A stretch of 64,000 bases of DNA. Origin: DRPN01 sp964599235 (GTDB lineage: Bacteria; Bacteroidota; Bacteroidia; Bacteroidales; VadinHA17). The stretch spans positions 248,001-312,000 of the forward strand of contig CAZRDX010000007.1 of NCBI GenBank assembly GCA_964599235.1, read 5' to 3'. Below, in pieces: positions 50,370 through 59,044 of this stretch. Under the pieces are notes generated by a model that worked only from the letters and a program-made list of their open reading frames with translations, made no database searches and was not told the origin of the DNA. Numbering within the stretch: position 1 is the first letter of the stretch; the number at the start of each line of letters is the position of its first letter. A program made the position numbers and the translations under genes.

Positions 50370-53300
50370 GCAGCTCCTCCGTTCTGTTTTGTACGACATA
50401 CCACAACACTCCTTTGACCTCCCGGTACCCCAGCTGCCGGAGGGCGGTCACGTATCCTTTCATCTGCTTTCTGTAGGCGGCTTCTTCCGTCTCTCCGAAC
50501 TTGTAGTCGAGCACCACTACCTGGTCCTCTTTTTCCATGACCCTGTCGGGCCGCAGGGTGTGTCCGCCCGGCAGGATGAGGGTCGCCTCATTGCGTACGC
50601 TCCAGCTGCCGTCGAACCATGATCTGTCGGGCACCTGCTCCAGGAAACGGCGGACCCTTCCGACAAGCTCCTCCTCGCGTTCGGCAGGAGCCATGCCATT
50701 ACGGATCACAGCGGCCACCGCTTTCTTTACATCTTCGAAAGTGATGATCTCCGCAAAGATGGCATGGAACAAGGTCCCTTCGTCGATCTTCTCGAGGTAA
50801 CCGCCTTTTTCCAGAAGGAAAAACTCTTTCCCCCGGCTTGAAACACGCAGGCGTCCGAACGAGGGTTCCACGGGAAAAGCATCCACCGGCACCGCTCTCA
50901 CCTGCGGAGCAGTGACGGGAGGGGCAGGCACTCCGGCCTCAAAGACCATTGACTCTTCATCATACCGGATGTCCGGCGCGGGTCCTTCGTCCCCGGCACC
51001 TTCTCCTCCCGAAGGGGATGGCTCCCGCCGTTCTTTAGTCACCATCTTCTCCAGCGTACCCTTCACCAGGGAATAGGCCGACCCGGTTCTTGTCTGACGG
51101 GATTCCGGGAGGAAAAGGTAAAGACGTTCGCGGGCCCTGGTGAAAGCCACATAGAGAAGATTGAGATGATCAAGGTAGGTGGCCATGCGCTCACGTAGAT
51201 AATCCGCAGCGAAATGAGTCTTCAGTAACTGGCCGGTATACTCCACCGGCAGGAGCTTCACCTGACTGAAAGGTTCCTGCACGGCAGTACACCAAAACTC
51301 TTTTCTCTTCTTTCCGGAAGACTCTTCGAAGTTCCAGTTCAGCAGGGGCAGAATGACGATGTCGGCATCCAGTCCTTTGGCTTTATGGATGGTAAGCACC
51401 CTGACGGCATCCACCTCTTCGGGCATTTGTACCGACACATCCTTTCCCTTTTCATCCCACCAAGACAGGAGGGTCATCACGCCGGCCCCGTCCTGTCCGA
51501 CCAGGTCGAGCAAGGCGTTCTGGAAAGCGTGAAGGAAGGGGATCTCTTCCTTCACCTCGTTGAGACCGTAGCGGCGTATCACCTTCTGGACAGCTTCCGT
51601 GAGGGGGGCATGGAGCAGAGCAGACCACCAGGGGGCGATTTTTCCCTGCGTATCCTCCTTTTCCAAGACCCGGGCAGGTGGGAGTTGCTCCAGGTCGAGC
51701 TCGTGAAAGACAGGTTCTTCCTTTCCCTCGAGTCTGGAATAGAGCGACCACAGGAGCGTCCTGTTGAGCCTGTCATCGGGATGGATGAGTGCCCGGAAGA
51801 AAGCGATCAGGAAACGGACGGTCCGTGATGTACCCAGGGTGAGGGAATCTTGGGAAACGATGGCATATGTCACGCCCCGGCGGGCATGCTGACGTTCCAG
51901 AAGATAGCGGACCACTTTCCGTCCGTCCTTGTTGGCACGCACCAGAAGCATGATGGAGCCGGGCGCCCATCTTTCTTCGTCTATGAGTCTGTCGATAAGA
52001 CGGGCGGTGCGCTCGAGAGCCTCTTCCCTGGCATCCCTTTCCTCCGAACCGCTCACGATCTCTGCTCTGATGTATCCACCCGGAGCTTCCTGTCGTTCTT
52101 TCTGGACCACCTCGGACGGAGCATAGAGGGTCTGTACAAGGCTGATCTGCTCATCCGCCACCTCCCGGAGTTCAGGCAGGTCCTCCTCCAGACCCTGACG
52201 AAAACCTTTGGTCAGCTCGGAGGCAGCTCTCAGGAAGAAGTGGTTGTTGAAGCGCACCACCTCACTTCTGCTGCGGTAGTTGACGGAAAGATGCTCTTTC
52301 ACCTCCTCCCCCAATCTCAGGTCACGATACAGATCGTGGTGCATGATCCGCCAGTCGCCGTTACGCCAGCGATAGAGAGACTGTTTGATGTCGCCCACGA
52401 TGAGCGTCTTCCCCCCTGCTGCGAGACTGTCCCTCAGCAACGGCAGCAGGTCCTCATACTGCACACGCGAGGTGTCCTGGAACTCGTCGATCATGAAATG
52501 TCGGAAGAACTGACCAGCCTTCTCATAAATGAAAGGAATCTCATTGTCCTTCATCACCTCGTGCAGGAAGGTACCTGTCTCGGAAATGAGCATGCGATCG
52601 CTCTCCCTGATCCAACGGTAGAGCAGCTCACGCATGTCGGCCAGGACACCCAGCACAGGCAACCTCTTTCTTACCAGCCTGGCCGTGTAGTAACTCCGCA
52701 GCTCTTCGGAGAGCCATCTGTCAATGTCCCTGCTCAACGGATAAAGATGTTCTTCCACCACATTTCTCAGAGCCGGTTCTTCCCAGTCCTTTTTGGTGAG
52801 CCATTTCTCAGGATCTTCCACCGCCCGGTGGAAATAAGAGTTTCGGGGGTCCTCCTTCCTGAACTTCCCTTCCCTCAATTTGGCAAAAATGCCAGCAGGC
52901 CCCCTTTTTTTTTGCAGGAAATCCTCTTCCGTCCGACCATGTTCCCGCAGTAGATTCTGTCCTCTTTCCCCATAGTTCACAGCTTTTTTCTCAAAGTCCC
53001 GTATGATCCCATCCAGTTTTCCGGTCAGATCCACCAGGAATTTCCTGTCGGTAAGCTTATTGATCACTGCGGGGGGCAGTGTTCGGAAGGCTTCGGAAAA
53101 GATCTTCTTTCCCTGCTCGAGCAGGATCCTTCTGATATCCCACTGGCCCGACTCGTTGGACGGATCATCGAGTATGCCGACAAGCCACCGGAGGAGCTCG
53201 TTATCTTCCGCAGCTTTTTCAAGGAGCATGTCCGTGACTTCTTCCAGTACCCTTTCCTCATCAAACTCCATTTCGTAGGTGAAGGGCAGCGACAGTTCCC

Positions 53301-53688
53301 TGGCAAAGCTTCGGAGGACCCTCTGAAAGAAGCTGTCGATGGTCATGACGGCAAAAGAGGGATATTCATAGAGGATATACCGGAGGGCCGTGCGTGCTTT
53401 CTTTCTCAGACGTTCCGGATCACGGGTCAGGTCGTCAGGGAGGGCAGCAGCATACAGCTCCGCCTCCTGCACCCGGGGGTCCCCCTCATCCATCTGCCAT
53501 CGTGAGAGGCCATCCAGGACACGAAGGATACGGCCTTTCATCTCAGCCGTGGCCTTGTTGGTAAAGGTCACGGCCAGGACATGACGGAAAACCCTTTCAT
53601 CACCCCTGAAAAGCAGGGTCAGGAAATCCCTCACCAGCGTGAAGGTCTTGCCGGTCCCGGCTGATGCGTGATAAACAACGATGGGCAT
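50362..53688 (-). CDS. addA: UvrD-family helicase/nuclease, AddA-like
   Basis: This 1108-residue superfamily 1A helicase has Walker A HASAGTGKTFTL at the N-terminus (MPIVVYHASAG), VTFTNKATAEMKGRIL, DEFQDTSRVQYE (Walker B), GDIKQSLYRWR and LTIHKAKGLDADIV. A C-terminal RecB-type nuclease domain contains LRPDRVMEK and VVVLDYKFGE. With AddB it would resect double-strand breaks for RecA loading. The start at 53688 removes a spurious 67-residue extension read from the divergent susD gene. It is first in the addA, radical SAM, addB operon. Confidence 0.93.
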   Translation of the reverse strand: MPIVVYHASAGTGKTFTLVRDFLTLLFRGDERVFRHVLAVTFTNKATAEMKGRILRVLDGLSRWQMDEGDPRVQEAELYAAALPDDLTRDPERLRKKARTALRYILYEYPSFAVMTIDSFFQRVLRSFARELSLPFTYEMEFDEERVLEEVTDMLLEKAAEDNELLRWLVGILDDPSNESGQWDIRRILLEQGKKIFSEAFRTLPPAVINKLTDRKFLVDLTGKLDGIIRDFEKKAVNYGERGQNLLREHGRTEEDFLQKKRGPAGIFAKLREGKFRKEDPRNSYFHRAVEDPEKWLTKKDWEEPALRNVVEEHLYPLSRDIDRWLSEELRSYYTARLVRKRLPVLGVLADMRELLYRWIRESDRMLISETGTFLHEVMKDNEIPFIYEKAGQFFRHFMIDEFQDTSRVQYEDLLPLLRDSLAAGGKTLIVGDIKQSLYRWRNGDWRIMHHDLYRDLRLGEEVKEHLSVNYRSRSEVVRFNNHFFLRAASELTKGFRQGLEEDLPELREVADEQISLVQTLYAPSEVVQKERQEAPGGYIRAEIVSGSEERDAREEALERTARLIDRLIDEERWAPGSIMLLVRANKDGRKVVRYLLERQHARRGVTYAIVSQDSLTLGTSRTVRFLIAFFRALIHPDDRLNRTLLWSLYSRLEGKEEPVFHELDLEQLPPARVLEKEDTQGKIAPWWSALLHAPLTEAVQKVIRRYGLNEVKEEIPFLHAFQNALLDLVGQDGAGVMTLLSWWDEKGKDVSVQMPEEVDAVRVLTIHKAKGLDADIVILPLLNWNFEESSGKKRKEFWCTAVQEPFSQVKLLPVEYTGQLLKTHFAADYLRERMATYLDHLNLLYVAFTRARERLYLFLPESRQTRTGSAYSLVKGTLEKMVTKERREPSPSGGEGAGDEGPAPDIRYDEESMVFEAGVPAPPVTAPQVRAVPVDAFPVEPSFGRLRVSSRGKEFFLLEKGGYLEKIDEGTLFHAIFAEIITFEDVKKAVAAVIRNGMAPAEREEELVGRVRRFLEQVPDRSWFDGSWSVRNEATLILPGGHTLRPDRVMEKEDQVVVLDYKFGETEEAAYRKQMKGYVTALRQLGYREVKGVLWYVVQNRTEELHG

Positions 53689-53728
53689 GAAGTAAATTTG
53701 ATAAAAAATCCGTATATTGAAAAAAAAA

Positions 53729-55312
53729 ATGTACCTCCCCTCTCTTTCCCGCAAAGTTCTTTCATTATACAGAAGGTCGCTGTATCTGCCCCTCCTGATC
53801 TTTTTTCCGGCTTTCCTGTTTTTGTCTTCCTGTGTGGATATGAACGTGGAGAACCGGAACGTTCCGGACACGAAGGATCTGCTGGCCACCTCGCGGGATG
53901 TTCTGGATCACGCGGGTGAGGCGTTCCGTTTGTGGAACAATGCGATCAACAGTTACACGGGGCCTGCTCCTGCCATGGCGGTGATGGCTGATCAGAGCAC
54001 CTGTTCCTGGAGTTCGGCCGCGATGGCAGACCTCTCTTCCGAACCCCGTCAGGTGTTCAACAACGACCCTTCCTATGCCTATGCTTACATCACCCGTCTT
54101 TTTTGGCAACAGAGCTATGCTTCTCTGGCGGATGTGAACGATGTACTGAAGCGTATCGACGGGGAAGGGATGAAGATCCGGGATGAGGAGGGAAAGGATG
54201 TGACCGGCATGGTGCGTGCCTGGTGTTATTTCATGCAGGGAGTTACGCACGGCTATCTGGCCCTGATCTTTGACAAGGCGTCGGTGGTCGACTGGGATAC
54301 GCCGGTCACCTCTGCGGATTATCTCCCCTACCCGCGGGTAGCTGCTGCAGCGCTTCGTTTTTTTGACAAAGCCTCGGCCACCTTGGAGGCTTGCGGTGAT
54401 TTCACGCTCCCGGCCAGCTACATCCAGGGTGCCACCCTGGATAAGGAGGCTCTGATGCGGCTGATCAACAGTTTCGCTGCCAGGGTGATGATCTACACCC
54501 CGCGCACCGCTGCCGAGACCGCGGCGGTGGACTGGGAGAGGGTGCTCACCCTGGCCCGGGCAGGGATCGTGCATGACCTCAACATCCGTACCGACGATGA
54601 CCGGTGGCGGGACGACCTGAAACTTTTCGGCACCTATCCCGGCTGGATGAGGATCGACCATCGCATCATCAACCTGATGGACCATGATTATCCTTCCCGC
54701 TGGCCGGATGACAACGTTTCCTGGAACACGCCCGACGGCAGCGACCCGGAAGAGGCGCACTCGGACGATGCACGTCTGGCCTCCGATTTCCAGTATCTCT
54801 CCGACAACAATTTCAGACCTGAAAGAGGCTATTACCATTTTTCCCATTATCGTTACAGCCGTTACGATCCGTGGCTGCATGAGCACTGGCAGGGGGAGGT
54901 CCCCACGTTCCTGAGGTGGGAGAACGATCTGATGATCGCGGAAGCCCTCGTGCGTGCCCGTCACGACCTTGCCGGAGCAGCTGCCATCCTCAACGCTCCC
55001 GACGGGGCCCGCAAGGCGCGTGGCGGACTGCCCGATGTGGCTCCTGCCACCGATGAGGAGGCTCTGGAGACCATCTTCTACGAAAGGGATGTCGAGCTGA
55101 TCCTCACCCAGGGCGGTACCAGCTTCTTCGATATGCGGAGAAGGGACATGCTCCAGGCCGGAACGATCCTGCATTTTCCCGTCCCCGGCTCGGAGTTGCA
55201 GATCCTGGGTCTTCCCCTCTTTACCACCGACGGACCTCATGACCGTTCCCGGGGATGCTGGCAGGGTTACGACGGTCTGATCTCACCCCCCGACACCACC
55301 TGCGGAAAGTGA
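53729..55312 (+). CDS. Orphan SusD-family lipoprotein, paralogue of the 34-kb SusD
   Basis: This 527-residue SusD/RagB protein has a lipoprotein signal ending FLFLSSC, a MVRAWCYFMQGVTHGYLALIFD helix pair and DMRRRDMLQAGTILHF. No SusC gene is next to it: addA lies on one side and an aldo/keto reductase on the other. It is closely related to the SusD at 33941-35485, with 65 identical consecutive bases (54665-54729 against 34521-34585). The ATG at 53729 follows a run of ten A; an in-frame TTG lies at 53717. It may supply an alternative lid for the distant SusC (inference). Confidence 0.88.
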   Translation: MYLPSLSRKVLSLYRRSLYLPLLIFFPAFLFLSSCVDMNVENRNVPDTKDLLATSRDVLDHAGEAFRLWNNAINSYTGPAPAMAVMADQSTCSWSSAAMADLSSEPRQVFNNDPSYAYAYITRLFWQQSYASLADVNDVLKRIDGEGMKIRDEEGKDVTGMVRAWCYFMQGVTHGYLALIFDKASVVDWDTPVTSADYLPYPRVAAAALRFFDKASATLEACGDFTLPASYIQGATLDKEALMRLINSFAARVMIYTPRTAAETAAVDWERVLTLARAGIVHDLNIRTDDDRWRDDLKLFGTYPGWMRIDHRIINLMDHDYPSRWPDDNVSWNTPDGSDPEEAHSDDARLASDFQYLSDNNFRPERGYYHFSHYRYSRYDPWLHEHWQGEVPTFLRWENDLMIAEALVRARHDLAGAAAILNAPDGARKARGGLPDVAPATDEEALETIFYERDVELILTQGGTSFFDMRRRDMLQAGTILHFPVPGSELQILGLPLFTTDGPHDRSRGCWQGYDGLISPPDTTCGK

Positions 55313-55411
55313 TCTCTCCCCCAGCACTTGAGAAGGTGACCGGCAGGAAGAGCAAAGGGATATGGAAGGATTTTTATATTTTCGTCCGTCATACCAAAAC
55401 GTTGTACCCCG

Positions 55412-56407
55412 ATGACCTACCTTGCCAACGATCAAAGATACGCGCGGGACATTTACAACCGCAGCGGGAACAGTGGTCTGCTCCTGCCGCAGGTCTCCCT
55501 GGGTCTCTGGCACAACTTCGGTCATGTGGATGATTTCGCCACGGGGAGGGAGACCATCCTCACGGCTTTTGACAACGGAATCATTCATTTTGATCTGGCC
55601 AACAACTACGGTCCGCCGCCGGGAAGTGCTGAGGAGAATTTCGGGAAGATCCTCCGCCGCGATCTCCGTCCTTACCGTGACGAGCTGATCATCTCCACCA
55701 AGGCCGGTTACCGGATGTGGGACGGTCCCTACGGCGAGTGGGGTTCCCGCAAATATCTGCTGGCCAGCCTCGATCAGAGCCTCAGGCGTATGGGGCTGGA
55801 ATATGTAGACATTTTCTATTCTCATCGTTTCGACCCCGATACTCCTTTGGAGGAAACCATGACGGCACTGGCCGATGCGGTGAGGACGGGCAAGGCTCTA
55901 TATGTGGGCATCTCCAATTACGATGCGGACACCACCCGCCGGGCAGCCGAGATCCTCGATTCTCTGGGTGTCCCGTGTGTGATCCATCAGGCCCGCTATT
56001 CGATGCTCGACCGCTGGGTGGAAAAGGGACTGCTGGACACACTCGAAGAAAAGGGGATCGGATGCATCGCCTTTTCTCCTTTGGCACAGGGGCTGCTGAC
56101 CAACAAGTACCTTAAAGAGATCCCTCCCGATTCAAGGGCGGCCAGTCCATATGGTTTCCTGCAGCGTTCGGCCATCACACCCCGACTGGTGGATAACCTC
56201 CGTAAGCTGGATGCTCTGGCCAGGGAAAGAGGACAAAGCCTGGCCCAGATGGCCCTGGCCTGGGTGCTGAAAGATCCGCGTGTCACCTCGGTGCTCGTCG
56301 GCGCAAGGAACAAGGATCAACTGCTCGACTCGTTCCGCTGTATCGAGAACACCGATTTCTCCACAGAAGAACTGGAACTGATCGACCGGATCCTGGCCGG
56401 CAATTAA
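55412..56407 (+). CDS. Aldo/keto reductase, YghZ (L-glyceraldehyde 3-phosphate reductase) type
   Basis: This 331-residue NADPH-dependent reductase has the catalytic tetrad in HFDLANNYGPPPGSAE (Asp, Tyr), IISTKAGYRMW (Lys) and IFYSHRFDPDTP (His). The KAGYRMWDGPYGEWGSRKY stretch is characteristic of the YghZ/Gpr subgroup, which reduces L-glyceraldehyde 3-phosphate and methylglyoxal. Length and C-terminus (VTSVLVGARNKDQL) are complete. It lies 99 bp after the orphan susD gene; a functional link is not evident. Confidence 0.9.
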   Translation: MTYLANDQRYARDIYNRSGNSGLLLPQVSLGLWHNFGHVDDFATGRETILTAFDNGIIHFDLANNYGPPPGSAEENFGKILRRDLRPYRDELIISTKAGYRMWDGPYGEWGSRKYLLASLDQSLRRMGLEYVDIFYSHRFDPDTPLEETMTALADAVRTGKALYVGISNYDADTTRRAAEILDSLGVPCVIHQARYSMLDRWVEKGLLDTLEEKGIGCIAFSPLAQGLLTNKYLKEIPPDSRAASPYGFLQRSAITPRLVDNLRKLDALARERGQSLAQMALAWVLKDPRVTSVLVGARNKDQLLDSFRCIENTDFSTEELELIDRILAGN

Positions 56408-56420
56408 GAAGCTACTCCTG

Positions 56421-58016
56421 TCAGAAGGGGAAATCATCCGTCTCTTCAAGGGGGTTGGTCAGTTTTTCGGATTCCGGTTTTCTGGCCACGCCGTGGACGG
56501 GTTTTCCGTTGACATAGATGGCCTTGAAAGGCTCGGTGGGGCATGCGTGTTCACAGGCGCCACAGCCGATGCACAGGTCGTCGGTGGTCTCGGGGATCAC
56601 CAGATCATCCTTGTAGGGGACCATGTGCACCGCTTTGGTGGGGCAGTGTTCGGCGCAGGCCCCGCAGTTGGTCTCGTCGGTATAGACCACGCAGCTCTCC
56701 TTGACAAAGAGGGCCGTCCCCATCTGGACGGTCTTCTTGCTCTCCACCTCCAGAGGGAGGATGGCCCCTGTGGGACACACCTCGGTGCAACGTACACAGT
56801 CGTAGTTACAGTATCCCGCATGATAGTCCATGGTAGGCTGCATGAGTCCCCCCAGGCCGTACTGCAGGAAAGCGGGCTGCAGCACATCCGAAGGACAGGC
56901 ATCAATACACAGGGAACAGGCCGTACAATGCTCGGTGAAATGTTCGATGCTGATCGAGCCGGGAGGAGTGACGGGATATTCCTTTTTTTCGGGGATGGTG
57001 GTGGGCTTGGCGTTGTGAGGATATTCCCTGGCGCGGACGATGCCTCCCATGCCGGCCAGAAAAGCCAGGGTCCCTGCCAGGAAAGCTCTCTTGGAGAGAT
57101 CGGGCCCCTCTGTTGCCGGCTTCACCTGTTCAAAAGAGGGCTTCTTCACGCCCGCAGGACGTCTCATCGAGTAGGTGATCGCCCCGAAGCCACAGGAATC
57201 CAAACAATTGAAGCACGCCACACAGCGTGTCGCATCAATGCTCATATGCTCCAGATCGATGCAGGAGGATTTGCAGCTGAACTCACATCTCCTGCACATC
57301 GTACAGGCATTCTCCCTGATGGAAAAACGGAAAAGGGAAAAACGGGAGATCAGCCCCAAGAAAGCCCCCACAGGACAGACGGTATTGCAGTAGAGACGAC
57401 CGTGACGTGCCGACATCCAGAGGGTAAGCACCAGCACCAGCGAAGGGATGGCATAAACCGCCGTCTTCACCGCCGGGATGGTCACAGGATAAAGGACGTA
57501 GATATCCTGTTTCTCCAACACGGAGGCCAGCAGGTTGTTCATCCCAACCACCAGGGGTTTGAGGAAGTAGGTCATGATCCTGCCGTAGTTGCTGTAAGGG
57601 TCGAGCAAGAGAAGCAGCCATGTGGAGCCGGCCACCAGCGCCACGACGGTGACAGCCAGGATGCCGTACCACCACACCCTGTGCGGGGAAGCATAATGAT
57701 AACGACGGCCCTTCCTTGAGCGGAAACGTCTCGAGATCCAGGCCACCACATCCTGCATGATACCCAAAGGACAGATGGTCGAACAATATACCCTCCCGAA
57801 AAGGAGCGTGAGCACCAGCACCACCACAAAACCAAAGACCGACAGGCTCAGAAGATACGAAAACTTCAGAAGGGAAGGGACAAACTGCAGGACCAGGATC
57901 GTCGAGAACCATTCCTGAGGGATGATCCTCCGGAAATCCAGGAACAACAAGGAGGTAACGAACAGGAAGAGCAGGGAGATCCCCACCCTCACAGCCTTCA
58001 ACGGATGGATCTTCAT
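56421..58016 (-). CDS. Membrane polyferredoxin, NapH/NosR-like
   Basis: This 531-residue protein has about five N-terminal hydrophobic segments with two CxxxCP motifs (CSTICPLG and CNTVCPVG) as in NapH-type quinol-linked proteins. Several 4Fe-4S motifs follow: CTMCRRCEFSCKSSC, CVACFNCLDSC, then after a further hydrophobic stretch (SKRAFLAGTLAFLAGMGG) CTACSLCIDACP, CVRCTEVCP, CGACAEHCP and CIGCGACEHACP. It should carry electrons across or along the membrane. The next gene upstream, 9 bp away, is a DUF362 Tat protein, a pairing seen often in Bacteroidota. The redox partner is unknown. Confidence 0.85.
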   Translation of the reverse strand: MKIHPLKAVRVGISLLFLFVTSLLFLDFRRIIPQEWFSTILVLQFVPSLLKFSYLLSLSVFGFVVVLVLTLLFGRVYCSTICPLGIMQDVVAWISRRFRSRKGRRYHYASPHRVWWYGILAVTVVALVAGSTWLLLLLDPYSNYGRIMTYFLKPLVVGMNNLLASVLEKQDIYVLYPVTIPAVKTAVYAIPSLVLVLTLWMSARHGRLYCNTVCPVGAFLGLISRFSLFRFSIRENACTMCRRCEFSCKSSCIDLEHMSIDATRCVACFNCLDSCGFGAITYSMRRPAGVKKPSFEQVKPATEGPDLSKRAFLAGTLAFLAGMGGIVRAREYPHNAKPTTIPEKKEYPVTPPGSISIEHFTEHCTACSLCIDACPSDVLQPAFLQYGLGGLMQPTMDYHAGYCNYDCVRCTEVCPTGAILPLEVESKKTVQMGTALFVKESCVVYTDETNCGACAEHCPTKAVHMVPYKDDLVIPETTDDLCIGCGACEHACPTEPFKAIYVNGKPVHGVARKPESEKLTNPLEETDDFPF

Positions 58017-58025
58017 GATCTCCTG

Positions 58026-58946
58026 TCAGATCTTGATACGACGGATGTTGAGCCTGGTGAGGTCCATGGTACCTGCTCCCATCTCATCGGCCAGGCGGAT
58101 GTAACGGATCGTGGCAGGATCGACGCCGAACAGCTTCGCGGCAGCCGCATCGGCAGCCACCATGTCGGTGGTGACGATCTGGGCTTTCATGTTCACCACA
58201 TCGTTGGCCGATACGCCGCGCGGACCGTGTTTCATCATCACGTTGTAGGCATCCACCACCACCAAGTCGGGACGGCGCCGGAAGGTAGCAAAATCAGCGA
58301 TGCACTGGTTCAGGTCGTTGCGGTGCCAGTAACGACGGTCCCACACCACCCCCATCAGGTTCTTCATGGCGATGGTGAGCTTGGAAGAGGAATGGTGTTT
58401 CAGCACGGGAACATCGATGATCACATCGGCATCGAGGTAGAGTTCATGCACCTTGGCACTTTTGAGCTTTTTCCCGGTGGGGATCTCCACCTCCTGGTAA
58501 TAACCTTCGGTATTGCCGGGCACCACCTTTCCTCCCGCCTCTTTCACATATTTCTCGATGCCGCTGGTGCGATAGCATTTGGTCCAGGCATCACAGGTAT
58601 TGTCAAAGACGAGCACTTCCCTGGCACCGGCCCGGAAGCAATGTTCCACGATCCTTTTCACCAGGAGGGGGTTGGTGTTGGCGGCTCTCTCGGGCGGAAC
58701 ATCCCAGCCAATGTTGGGTTTGATCACCACTTTCTGACCTTTCTTCACAAAACGTCCCATGCCTCCCATGGCAGCCATGGCCCTGTCGAACATCACGTCC
58801 GGCTCACCTCCGCGAACAGCGGCCATGTCCACCGTATCAGCAGGTAGGGGAGAACCCATCAAAGGCCTTAATCCCCCCATTCCTGCCAGGGCCCCCACAC
58901 CCAGGCCCGCTCCGGCACTCTTCAGGAAAAAGTCCCTTCTTTTCAT
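58026..58946 (-). CDS. DUF362 protein with Tat signal
   Basis: This 306-residue protein starts MKRRDFFLKSAGAGLG, a twin-arginine signal, so it is probably exported folded, perhaps with a cofactor. The body fits DUF362: VVIKPNIGWDVPPERAANT, VLVFDNTCDAWTKCY, DVIIDVPVLKHHSSSKLTI and NLMGVVWDRRYW. The function of the family is unproven. It is co-transcribed with the polyferredoxin downstream, suggesting a redox role (inference). Its promoter interlocks with that of larC. Confidence 0.85.
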   Translation of the reverse strand: MKRRDFFLKSAGAGLGVGALAGMGGLRPLMGSPLPADTVDMAAVRGGEPDVMFDRAMAAMGGMGRFVKKGQKVVIKPNIGWDVPPERAANTNPLLVKRIVEHCFRAGAREVLVFDNTCDAWTKCYRTSGIEKYVKEAGGKVVPGNTEGYYQEVEIPTGKKLKSAKVHELYLDADVIIDVPVLKHHSSSKLTIAMKNLMGVVWDRRYWHRNDLNQCIADFATFRRRPDLVVVDAYNVMMKHGPRGVSANDVVNMKAQIVTTDMVAADAAAAKLFGVDPATIRYIRLADEMGAGTMDLTRLNIRRIKI

Positions 58947-58978
58947 AAGCCTTCCCTTGTATATGGTTCAGTTTGCAA

Positions 58979-59013
58979 TAAAGATAATTTTTTGTACAAA
59001 CACACACAAAAAA
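58979..59013 (-). promoter_or_regulatory. Putative promoter for DUF362-polyferredoxin
   Basis: On the minus strand TTTTTTG (59007-59013), a 20-nt spacer and TATCTTTA (58979-58986) lie 32 nt before the ATG at 58946. Confidence 0.5.
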
Positions 59014-59024
59014 CATTATTTTTA
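58988..59024 (+). promoter_or_regulatory. Putative promoter for larC-larE-larB
   Basis: TTTTTTG (58988-58994), a 22-nt spacer and TATTTTTA (59017-59024) lie 20 nt before the larC ATG. The element overlaps the divergent DUF362 promoter almost entirely. Confidence 0.45.
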
Positions 59025-59044
59025 GCTGGGGAAATGATCAGGAA

